A DNA stretch of 64,000 bases from Annulohypoxylon bovei var. microspora. Taxonomy: Eukaryota; Ascomycota; Sordariomycetes; Xylariales; Hypoxylaceae. Position 1 is the stretch's first letter. Each line of letters starts with the position of its first letter. The position numbers and the translations under genes are program-made. Shown one piece after another: positions 22,701 to 32,783 of the stretch. Below the pieces are notes generated by a model. That model was not told the DNA's origin and searched no databases. It saw only the letters and a program-made list of their open reading frames with translations. The stretch lies in the NCBI GenBank assembly GCA_022836615.1, contig MU405213.1, positions 1-64,000 of the forward strand, given 5' to 3'.

Positions 22701-24301
22701 GACGGATGTTCAAACAGCAACTTCAGGATCAGGATACTCAAGACCGTGATGACGATTTCGAGGAGAGCCAAGAGGTTGCTATACAACCCTGGTCCAACCC
22801 TACCCTAGTTGCGTTCGGTTCAGGAGAGGGCGGCATTCCCGTAGAGAAGCAGGAAACGAACTTGGTGACCCGTGGTGGTAAGCGTCTGGTTGAGTCCGAA
22901 CAGAAGAAGATTATGGAGGATTATGAAAGCCGTGAATTGATGGCTATCTACACAAGTGTGTCGGAAATCCCAGATACCCCGCGGTCGCCTAGTGGCAAGT
23001 TCGTCGAGGTTGCTAGACAACCAAAGATCCTAGTTTTGCCCTCAACCCCCGCCAAATGGCTCGACACCTTACCTGCAATAACTTCCAAGCGCGTCGAGCT
23101 ACATCAACGTTCTTCAGACCATATTAAATTTGGTCCTCATCTTGCAATTGACCGAGCAATTCGTCGATTGAAAGCCACACCTATTACCGCTCCAGAACTC
23201 TTTCAGAATAATATTCTGAACATGGCGCGCCCACGCACTGAAAAGGAGCGCGCAGACGATGTCTTGTCCTTGTTAAAATCTGATAAGGTCAAGAATTATG
23301 TTGATCCCGACCCATACGACCCGGCCCACCCCAAGACGCACCGTCGAAACGATTATGCGGACCCGAAAGTCCAAAGAGATGCAGATGCCCTCGAAGACGT
23401 GTTTGCTAAGTTCAAGGGTATGCCATACCCTGCTACTCAACCGCCCCAACACATTCAACCCAACTCGGAACGCGCTACAGAGTGGTATGATGGTTACAAT
23501 CGCGACTTGATGGCTAGTGCCCAGCCACAACAACAACAAAGTCAGGCGAATTTCTATCAAACACAATCACAACAGCAGCAACCTCAGCTGCCTCAGGGAT
23601 ATGCAGCTATCTTGCAGCAGGTACAGGCTCTTCAGGCTAACCAAGCTGCTGCTCAGCCTGCAGTTCAGCCTGTGGCTCAGCCCGTTGCTCAATATGTTCC
23701 GACCGTTCAAGCACCCCAAAGCACTACAGAACCGGCACCTAACCAGGCGACTATTGAAGTGCGTCGAATCTTGGCTGCGTTAAGCGCAACTTCGGGAACT
23801 TCGTTGCCAACTCCAACACCTCCTCCCGCCCCAATTCTAGCCCCTCCGCCTGCACCCGTGGCTGCGCCTGCGCCCACTCCCAACATTCAGGACATACTTG
23901 CTATGTTGAACCAGTCCAATAATGCGACTGCTAACCAGGCACAACCTGCCGCCAATGCCTATTACCAGGGCTGGCCCCAAGCCCAGGCCCAGCCTCAGAC
24001 ACAGGCCCAGCCCAGCCAGGGATATGGTAGTTATGGATATAATTACCAGTCGTATGGCGGCCAGTCGCAACCGTCTCAGTTGCAATCGTCCCAGCCGCAA
24101 GCCTTGCAAACCCAGAGCATGCCGAGCCGACACGATGATGCTGAACGCGGTAGCCGCAAGGAACCCCGAGCAGGGACCAAGGATCATAAGGGCATCAACC
24201 GTTCTCTTATTGGCACCAAGCCTTGCACCTTCTGGGCCAAGGGTCAATGTGCGAAGGGCGATAAGTGCACATTCCGCCACGACCCTAACGATCTGAAGTG
24301 A
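19723..24301 (+). CDS. PNUTS/Ppn1/Ref2-like protein with C-terminal CCCH zinc finger
   Basis: Exons 19723-21028, 21132-21274 and 21380-24301 give 1456 residues. The N-terminal third is low-complexity Gln/His/Tyr/Gly/Asn-rich with a Gln-Pro run. A folded region follows (KPRPGDAYKAVEYDIVEILW to about residue 690) that resembles the TFIIS-N/helical part of cleavage-factor regulators. Then come Ser/Thr-rich linkers, and at 884-887 the motif RVSW followed by KPDDELTEIR, a typical RVxF docking site for protein phosphatase 1. The C terminus ends in C-X7-C-X5-C-X3-H (C1432, C1440, C1446, H1450). This order matches animal PNUTS and yeast Ppn1/Ref2, which bring PP1 to the RNA polymerase II termination machinery in the nucleus. 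The assignment is by architecture, not close sequence match. The first intron is placed from GTAAAC at 21029; a 34-nt alternative (donor 21098) is too short to be likely. Confidence 0.72.
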
Positions 24302-25024
24302 TCAACGCAAGGATCGTATTATCCTAGATCTGGCAAGAAAACAGATCGACATTTTCTAATCTGTATAACATTCGGCATTCTCGGGAGTTCGTCCCATGAG
24401 TCGGTTTACGAGAGGCATGGAGGAATGGCGTTTGCATTGCGACGGCGGATCCGGGATGGATCATGAAGGGGCCTGTCTGCCCTGCCTGGTTACGTTTTTC
24501 TTCTTCTCTTCACTTCCCCTAATGTTTCCCCCTTCCACAAGGCTCGGCATCATGGCCTGTCGCTTTCGAAGGGATCTTTTCTGTCCGACAAAAAGGCATG
24601 CGAGAGGCGTTTACGAAAGGATGATCGCATTTCCACTCCCTCCCCAAAACAGGAGGATGGTCATCGAGGGTCTTGAAGGAACCTCGTTGAGGAATGTATA
24701 ATAGTTGCTTCTCTGTGACTGTACAACAATTGCATAGGCTTGATATTGCATGCACTAAACTGGCTCCAATTACTTATGTGATTTGTTATTTTGTCCATCC
24801 TGCTTTCTCCCTGTGATTCACTACCTAGGTACCTAATCATCGTGTTTATAATCTCCGTGGCTGTAAGAGAGGAGCCGCCCCCCAATTGGGGAAGCCATTC
24901 TGAACTATTTTGACGGTAAAATTACCTAGAAGATGACCTCCCCGACCTTGTGTAATTTACCCATAACGCCACTCCCAATTTCCCCTTATTAATCCACCAG
25001 TTACACAACCACCCAGTCGATTAG
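24302..25024. other. Intergenic region between convergent genes, nothing recognised
   Basis: It holds 3' ends of the PNUTS-like gene and of the decarboxylase gene. Short open frames on both strands show no conserved pattern. Confidence 0.5.
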
Positions 25025-26103
25025 TCAGTTATTCAATCCCAACCTCTCCTCGATAACCGTCACGATATCCTTCCAATCCATCATAGCACCGTCTCCGACG
25101 TCGCCGCAGGCAAGGGTCTTGCTCTGCGGCTTCAGCACCTCGAACCAGCCCCCGGCGTCCTCGGTCTCGGCGTCTTGGCTCCGGGGTTCACCTGCCTGCC
25201 CCTCGTCATCGGTTACGGGTTGTGCGGCCTTCTTACTGCTGCGGTTCACGCCCCATTCTTCCTCCAGGACGCGCAGGGACTTGGCTGTGACGGGGTGGCG
25301 CCACATCGCTGTGTTCATGGCACTGGGGAGGGGTTAGCAGGGAGTCTCCGGGGTCCTTCCTTGAGAAAAGCTATAAAAGGAATGGGGAGCAAGGGTTAGT
25401 TGTTACTTACGGCGCTACGATGATGTGCTTCTTCTGCCTCCTCCCCTTGCTCCCGTTCAGTCCGCCAGGAGCTTCGATGTCGCTGTCGAGCTCGCCCCAT
25501 GCGTCCCAGGCGCGCACGACGCTCGTCAGGATGCCGTCCGCGAAACCACCCACGATCTTGGCCATGGTGTTGGCGCTCAGGGGTGCGATGACGAGGAGGT
25601 CGGCCCCTTTTTTATGGTTAGTTATACACGATCGTATATGGGTATAGAAGGATCGGCATAAATGGAGGGAAAGAGGGCAAGAGGGCAAGAAAGGGGGTAG
25701 AGGGAGAAAGGGGCTTACATCGCCGCAGCTCAATATGTAGAATGGCGTCGCCGCGCTTCCACGGCTCGCGCCACTCGTCTGCGTCTACGTACACACCGTC
25801 GACACATGGCATCGACAGCAGTGAGGACACCGGGGGCTGCTCCCGGGACTGGCCGGCTAGGAAGCGGGTGGCAGAGGGGGTCAAGAGCACGCGTATGCTT
25901 AGTTCTTGGCTGTTGTTCCCTGAGGAGTGCTGTTCTGCTAGAGCCTTGATGATCAGGGGTAGCTTGATGGTGGCGACGGATCCGGAGGCCGCGAGAAGTA
26001 GGTGTTTCTTGTTGTCTCGTAGAGAGGTTGTTAGGCTGGCGAGTGAGTTCTTGCGCCGACGCTCATGGTGCGCGTCGTGTTTTGGGGAGATGGCTTGGAG
26101 CAT
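25025..26103 (-). CDS. Phosphopantothenoylcysteine decarboxylase (Hal3/Cab3-type flavoprotein)
   Basis: Exons 26103-25719, 25606-25411 and 25322-25025 give 292 residues. The enzyme decarboxylates 4'-phosphopantothenoyl-L-cysteine to 4'-phosphopantetheine, the third step of coenzyme A synthesis from pantothenate, using FMN in the cytosol. Visible family marks are the flavoprotein start HLLLAASGSVATIKLP, catalytic His123 in ILHIELRRW, the LLVIAPLSANTMAKI block, PAMNTAMW (194-201, with its conserved Asn197), and the catalytic Cys266 in ACGDVGDGAM. All catalytic positions are present, so this is a working-type decarboxylase and not a Hal3 version that lost the Cys. In yeasts such proteins can also inhibit PP1; the acidic tail used for that is absent here. 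Low-complexity inserts occur before and after PAMNTAMW. Confidence 0.92.
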
Positions 26104-26832
26104 CCTTCTTCTTTGTTGTCTGTTTCACAGTTGTTGGTCCGGGTTGTATAAGTTGATGGGTTATTGTATGAGAGGGTTAGGTGAATGTTCAATTGTTAAA
26201 TGTCTTGGTCTACGGAACAGTTCTGGATAAATAACATTCCGACGTCAAGATGATGGCACGGTCGGTTCAACGAGATCGGAGGATCAAGACAGGTTTCTTT
26301 GTTAAATACCTAGCAACGTTAGATAAGCAAATCACGGGTGAGGCAATTGACTTCTTTAGCTTTCCCTTTGTAGTTGGTTTAAAGTTATCTTACTAGACTT
26401 GGCATCTCCTTGCGATCCACCCTTGAAGCTTGTAACGGCCCACTTGATCCACCGTCATACCATCGTGTTACCGGTAACGTGGTTTTGGGGAAGCACTGCA
26501 CGGAACGCGAGGTAAACTTATGTTTTTCTACGAATGTGGCAACTACAAGGTCATTACTGTTTGTCATATGATGTATGTATTAAGCAGGCATCGGCGATCG
26601 TTCGCATCGGCATAATGCGGGGTCGAACCAACCGCGGGGTCTCGATCTAGGAGCTTTGCGATCGAGATGTGATTGGTTCCAAGCAAGCAATCCCGGCGGT
26701 TTCCGTGCAACGCGGCTGACATAACAATGCCCCCACCCATTAGCGTAGGTTTCCTCCACTGTCCTCAAGTACCAAAGTACCCCTCCCCCCTTTAGTCCTG
26801 ACAACATTACGGAGCAACCTCAAAATACGCGT
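26104..26832. other. Intergenic region, nothing recognised
   Basis: It is the promoter side of the decarboxylase gene and the downstream side of the acidic protein gene. A CpG-containing patch (26580-26720) lies in a 75-codon open frame with no recognisable product. Confidence 0.4.
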
Positions 26833-27765
26833 CTAATTACGCAACAGTCCAAAACGGATGCTATTGGTTGTGCCAAAATCATCGCCGTCCTTATCCTCAT
26901 CTTCGTCGAGTAGTCGATGTTTGCGATGCACCCAAGGGCTCTTCTCGTCGTCGTTCAAGTGATTGCCGTTAGATCCATACCAAAGCTGAATCCAAGGTAT
27001 CCAAGGAGCATCCTCGTCTCCCAAGTCCTCCTCGTCCTCCTCATCATCCTCACTATCGCCATCAAAGTACTTGCTAGTCTTCTTTCCCTTCACACCCTGA
27101 CCCGAGCGACTGCCATCCTCCGTGTCCATGCCTGAGTCAGTGTCTGATTGATCACTGCCAATCCAGTCTGATCCCTCTCCCTTGGTCAACTTATCGATCA
27201 TGTAGTCGACCAGGTGTTGCGGGGTTCGTGCGTAATTCTCATCCGCGTTCTCGACGGGGTGTGTTCCAATCCACTTGTCAATAGCTTGTGCGAGCTTTCC
27301 TTCCTGCTTGCCCTTGTCCTCCTCGGGACGGCCTCGAATGTGCGTGAATGTGTTGTACAGAAAGCGAGCGCGAAAGAGCTTCTGCACGAGGATGGGGAAT
27401 CGACCATCAGGTACGATCTCCGTCCACAGATGCTTCTTGCGGGCCTCTTCGATGATGGCGTGGAAGGGCTTGGAGCAGACCTGGCCATCGAGGTCGATGA
27501 ACATACGGTTGGATTGGGTGTAGCGGTCCGCGATCGTGTTGGCGTCCGTCATGATGGCCGCGAGAGCGGCGTCGACCTCGCTTTCCTCGAGGTTGGGGGC
27601 CGGGGCTTCGATAGCCCACTTGACGAGGACCCAGTCGCGCTTGGCGTCGAAGATCTTATGGCCCTTGGGGAAGACGAAGCCGCGGCGAGGAAGAACATCC
27701 TCGAGCTTGGTAGCGTACCAGTCCGGAAGGGGCTCAACCCACGGGTTGGGGCGCCAAGGGGGCAT
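26833..27765 (-). CDS. Conserved-looking acidic protein of unknown function
   Basis: A single exon of 310 residues. The first 190 residues are mixed, with several Trp and Pro (MPPWRPNPWVEPLPDWYATK), and look globular and alpha-helical. Residues from about 200 to 255 are a disordered acidic tract with Asp/Ser/Glu runs. The end carries WIPWIQLWYGSNGN and another acidic stretch before RFGLLRN. There is no signal peptide or membrane segment, and I recognise no domain. The long frame, its biased composition and the start at a clear Met support a real gene. It lies in tandem with the decarboxylase gene but 730 bp away, so no shared transcript is implied. Confidence 0.75.
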   Translation of the reverse strand: MPPWRPNPWVEPLPDWYATKLEDVLPRRGFVFPKGHKIFDAKRDWVLVKWAIEAPAPNLEESEVDAALAAIMTDANTIADRYTQSNRMFIDLDGQVCSKPFHAIIEEARKKHLWTEIVPDGRFPILVQKLFRARFLYNTFTHIRGRPEEDKGKQEGKLAQAIDKWIGTHPVENADENYARTPQHLVDYMIDKLTKGEGSDWIGSDQSDTDSGMDTEDGSRSGQGVKGKKTSKYFDGDSEDDEEDEEDLGDEDAPWIPWIQLWYGSNGNHLNDDEKSPWVHRKHRLLDEDEDKDGDDFGTTNSIRFGLLRN

Positions 27766-29526
27766 TTTGATGAGTCGATACGGTGTTGTTAAAGCTTTGG
27801 TCTTGTATATGTTGGCAATAAGCTTGTAGGGGAAAGCTGTCGGCGAAAAGCTTGCAAGAGATAATTTGATTGATGGCAGGAGTGTGAATGAGGGAGAAGT
27901 TGTTCAATATGATGTGGTTGACGCGAACAGGTTTGCAGCTGTGCAAATTTCGAGGTGGGAGTGTTTAAGTTGGTGTGGGAATTTGGAATTGGCAGCTTTT
28001 TCGTTAATATAACGATTCGAGATTGGGGGAGAGTTTCTTGATCAGGGCATAGCAGTTATTAATATGGGTCACTGGGTTTGGCTGAACGATATTGCTGATA
28101 CTGTGGAGCTATTAGGGTCGACGACGGTAATAGTGTCAGGTATCCAGGTATTTATCTAGGCGATAGGCCCTCCCGTAAATGATAGTTAGGATAGCGTAGG
28201 GGAACAGGGGGTTTATCCTGATGACCCTGGACTGTGAGAACAAAGATTATTGTACGGGTTTACTCGACAGGCAGGATATATTGTTCAAAATACTATACCA
28301 CACAGCATCGATCTTCCTCTTTTTTCTTGCGCTCCATGTTAACCCTCCGACTCTTGAAACATGATTAAGCCGCTAATATCAAACGTAGTATTATCTATTT
28401 ATACCTATTAAGCTCAATTATACTAGACAGCCACCTTAGCTTGAGTAGCTAGGTGCCTGCCTACGTAGCTGTGATATGCGAGTAGCATCGTAAATAAAGC
28501 ACACCTTCTATATTCCAATTCATTCTATAGTAAACTTACTCGATCTCGAATGCTAACGCTATTATAATTTAAATTATCATACAATTTAATTCCACGGTAT
28601 TCAAAATCGTCCTATATTTATATACCTGTCTTAGCATTATATCTTATTACCATCAAACGATAGGTGTACTTTATTTAGGAACGAAATGATCTCCGTTATA
28701 CCTTAGGATAAGTAGTATTTACTATGATGATTTATCCAATTAAGGGAAGCATATCCTAAGGGCGGCAGGAGACACCATATGAGTATAAGAAAACAATGGT
28801 ATCGCTATAGAATATGGGAGAGGATAAGGCGCCGTAAATAACGCTCAATATATCAAAGGTGACGAGGGGATAATCATATACGGTATGATTATTGTTCATG
28901 ATTGCCTTGGAGGTATATATTTGTCAGCGCCATGAAATTGATCGTTTTCGTCAAAATCAGGCTAAACCCCTAAGAATAATGAAAAGTTTAGTCGTAGCCC
29001 CTCAGTTTAGTGACTGGGGGAGACGATAGGCTAGATGCATAGGTACCTACCTATGTAATTATTGTAGTAATAATGTACCTAGTAGGTATGATGAAGACAG
29101 GCCAGTTGTTAGAAGGGGATTTCGACAAGAACTGGAGTTCCACATAATACTCGTTCCGCGCCCTCGGTAGCGCACCTTACTTTAATAGGTTAGGCTCTAC
29201 CGTCCAATGCGACATTGTATCACCTTCCTATCTAGGCAATCAAGTTATAGCAAAAACTATGTCTTCGCAGAAGCTGTCGCCCCTTTAGAGTCAACTTACT
29301 AATACTTCACCTTCATGGACTAGCCGCCCTGTATTGAATGCGCATACATATACAGCTCTTTCAGACCCTTCCTTTTTTCCTTGGTTGGAAGAGCGGGGGG
29401 CTCATAATCATCAATAACTAGGTCAAGCATCGAGAAATTCGGGTTTGACAAAATCTCAGTTGTTGCTTGATCCATAAGCCCCTGAATCTGAACTTCCTCG
29501 CCCAGCTGCATAACAACACTCACCAA
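27766..29526. other. Gene-free intergenic region
   Basis: About 1.8 kb of AT-rich sequence with scattered GGTACCTAC/TAGGTA motifs (for example 29041-29060 and 29078-29090). A 68-codon frame at 29320-29526 abuts the HET gene's stop codon in another frame and has no independent support. Confidence 0.45.
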
Positions 29527-31898
29527 TTAACCCATAACTAGCGAAATATTTTCTAATGGTAACATGTTCCATGCTTCCTTTTCGACATTTCCAGACGCAA
29601 GACGATACGCGACCCCGTCGACCCATTCTACCCACAGCACCGTTATCCTTTCTCTCGGTTTAGCGATATCGTTCTCCTGCTTTTTCTCATTCCACACTTT
29701 TTCATATGTCTTATATCGGTAGATTGCGACCAACTCAACTTGCTTTCCTGGAGGCACCTCGTCGTGGTGCTCGGCACCTTTTGCGACCTCCGGGAAGCCT
29801 GTCAACTGCAGCTCGTTGTGACAATGAAGAACTCCGACTTGCACTTTCTCGGCATTTAAGAGTTGCAGGATGTTTCCCCCTCGGGTTGGGTAGTTCCCTA
29901 TAGCCTTAGACGCCCACAGACGAGCCCGCTGCGTGTTGCAGAATAGGTACGCTGTCTGCTCCGGTAGGACTGGTGGCGTAGACTCGGAAATGTCTGCGAC
30001 AGGGAAAGGGTAGTACCATGAGTTGGTCTCTTCGTCCGGGTCTGCCATCGCCTCGTGTTTGAAGACGAATTCGCCGCAGCCGCCCGGGTATAATAACGGG
30101 TCTCCGCGAAAGGTGACCTGCGTGGATGCGTCGTGGCGCGTCCAGCCGGGCGGCAAGGGTTTGTTCAGATCTTTATAGCTTTTTCGGTTGGCAAACCACG
30201 TTGAATTTATGTGACGTCTTTCTGTCGCGGTCGCGGTTGGTGAACTGGCAGTGTACCACTCAGTGACAGGAAACGTCTCCTGGATATAGTTCAGGCGGTT
30301 GTTTATGCGTATCGCTTCGCCGTAGCCCGCCGTGAGTAGACCCTGCCACCCAATCCACGACCATGAAGGGAGTTGCGATGGAGTCAACTTACTCTCAATA
30401 GAACGTTGTGATGGTGTGCGCCGACGAAGATTCGTATGCCTCCAAAGAGGGCCCCAGCCTAATGCACGGTCAAAAAACATTTCCGGGAGGCCATATAGGA
30501 AGCCGCCAGTGAATGACCGACTAGCAATAGAGAGAAAGCCGGATATGGCGGGAAGAGCGTCCTCATCGTAACGAAGTTGTCTTTGGTTATATTCCGTGAC
30601 GGTGTCGTTCATAGATCCCATATCCGGGAATCCGGCTGGGATAGTGTGTATCCGAGGATTGATATACATGTCTACTTCCACCCCGAACGTCGTCTCCTCG
30701 TGCCAATTGCTACAAGAACACTCCCAATGAAGCTCATTTTGGTTGAAGAGTAATTTGCGACCAGAGTTGGTGTACTCTTGGTATGTCCAGCCCCGATCAT
30801 AATACGGTGTACCGCTTATCACTTCGATATTCAAGGGTCAGTAATTGCTCAAAAACAGAAGAAACTATGAACTGAGAGACCCGTGTCAAGAGTTACCGGT
30901 CCTCAAGCTTTTTTCCTTCAAGATGCTTTACCTTACGACTAGAAACATGGATGAAAAGGATCTAAAATTGTATGAAGCTGCTTACTTGAGAATTCGCTGG
31001 TATTTCTCACTATAAGCTGCTCTTTGCCGAATGGTATAACTTTCTGCTCCATTTTACGAGAGCCAGAAGCTCCTTTTAGGCCTGGAAGTCCTTCCTCCGA
31101 GTCAGTGTCCGCTGCGATTATTGTAAGGACAGCATTCCCGTAGATGGCGCCCATCAGCTCTAGCTGGGAAGTTGCAGACTTATGATCATAGTGCACGATG
31201 CAAAGAGAATCTGCCCAAAGGTAACGCTCGCCAAGGACAGACGTTACGTACATAGCGTGCCGGATCATTGGTGAAATATAGGGTGACATCTGCGGCATGT
31301 CTAGCGCATTGGCTTCTTGTAGCCTGGCTAAAGTCGCAGCGTCGAAAGTGAAACTGGGATGATCGCCATATCTATAACTAAGCGCAACATATGCCCCATC
31401 GCATTTCTGACCAGGCACCAGACAGTTGCGCTCTACGTCAATCAGCCAAGCAGGTCGGATTGGCCAAATTTTCAATGGGTTCGCGCATTTCGTGCCATGT
31501 GCTGTTAGACACTCATGCTTCCATCGCGGCAGAATATCGATATCAACCCAGTCTTGATCTAAGACGCGGCCTGTGCCTGGATGGTCAGGAACCGAGGCCC
31601 TATTCACTAACAGCAGGTTCCAAACAAGTCCTAAATTGGAGAGGGAAGGGTACATTGAGGCGCTTTTGTCTTTTGAACGTGGTACTATACCCACATCATA
31701 GAAGTCTTTTACATTCCCATCCATGTCATCCTCTGCCTGCTGTTGGCAAGCGTCCTTGAAGCGCCGAACTAGAGGCGTGTGAATTGAACATGGAGAGGAG
31801 AGTGCCTTTTCGAATGAGCCTAAGTCGACCATGTCCACTTTCTCGGTGCTTGCTAAACTAAGCCATATAGCATGGCAGACATTGCAATCATTTTCCAT
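29527..31898 (-). CDS. Heterokaryon incompatibility (HET) domain protein
   Basis: Exons 31898-30986 and 30821-29527 give 735 residues. The HET domain spans roughly residues 165-360 and shows the three usual blocks: YVALSYRYGDH, RYLWADSLCIVH with the following Gln-Glu-type helix (SQLELMGAIYGNAVLTIIAAD), and after the intron DRGWTYQEY. HET proteins trigger cell death when genetically different hyphae fuse. The C-terminal half (WECSCSNWHEE, PSWSWIGWQG, ending in ISLVMG) is also typical of the long HET class. The 164-nt intron is longer than its neighbours; it was placed because the phase is exact (A|TG) and it restores the GWTYQE block. No partner gene such as a NACHT or patatin gene lies nearby. 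Confidence 0.85.
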
Positions 31899-32783
31899 GA
31901 TGTGCTTGAAGTATGAAGTAGAGTCGAAATATGAAGTTGCTGGGTTTTATTATTTGATTAAAAGCTGACACTTGCAGAATGGAGTCAGATTAAGTGCCCC
32001 ATGTTAATGCTACTATATTGGAAACTATCCCCTACTCGCTCATATAAGTAACTAGCATATGCTATAGCGGGTAGTGGATGCTGGTTGTGTAATGCAGGGG
32101 ATATGTAGTTTCATACACAGTTCAATACAGTAGTATTAACACATGGGGCACTTAATCTGGTGGTTTCAGCAGAATGCCCATCTGGTGGACCAGGTTCTTA
32201 AAACCGTGATTATCTCCGAAATAACCGAGCCCTTCCGATATCTCCGTATTGATAAAGCACCACAGGTATAAATCTCACAAAACTGAGATGTTTGACGCGT
32301 CAATATAAGGCGAGAAAACAATCCAATGGTTACGTTAAGTCTCAAGACGGAAATTAATTCGGTTGAAACGTATCTAGGTAATTGTTATATAGCCATCGCG
32401 GTCTATTGATCTTGTTGTGGTGATAGTTACCTACCTACCTAGGTAAGTAGCCTAGCAACCAAGAGCAATAAAGTGATAACACGGGGCTAAAAATTCAAAT
32501 GCTTTTCAATTCTATGAAAAATAAAAGGACCTTCATTCGGCTATGAGACTACAAGCTGTTCATTTGACGACATCACCGCATATAGATGAGTCGTAGGCGG
32601 CCGGAATATATACGCGTATATAAATTTGACGAAAGGTATTGGCACGTTTCTACATAGGATCCCCCTGACAAGGCCTAAATGTCCCATAACCAAGGTGGCA
32701 AAACTATCATAAAATACAATCGATCGTTCGCGAACAGGGTGACTATAGATCGTAATCTCATGCTAAGCGAGAACTGTTATCAA
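31899..32783. other. Intergenic region with a short inverted-repeat element
   Basis: It holds the 174-bp inverted-repeat element listed separately and a TACCTACCTAGGTA motif near 32432. The rest shows no coding pattern. Confidence 0.45.
31986..32159. mobile_element. MITE-like inverted-repeat element (174 bp)
   Basis: The ends are inverted copies. CAGATTAAGTGCCCCATG is identical at both ends, and the match continues inward as TTAAT(G/A)CTACT(A/G)TATTG for about 39 bp with a 2-bp gap and few mismatches. The loop of about 95 bp is AT-rich and non-coding. No convincing target duplication is visible outside the ends, so the superfamily cannot be assigned. TTAA lies inside each end, but it is part of the inverted match. 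The element sits 88 bp upstream of the HET start codon. Confidence 0.65.

Noticed and set aside
27214..27792. 192-codon open frame antisense to the acidic protein gene
   Set aside because: It fully overlaps the better minus-strand frame, and its composition is explained by GC bias at codon positions of the real gene.
31978..32167. Target-site duplication for the 174-bp inverted-repeat element
   Set aside because: The 8 bases on either side (AATGGAGT and GTGGTTTC) differ, and TTAA lies within the inverted match itself, so no duplication can be claimed.
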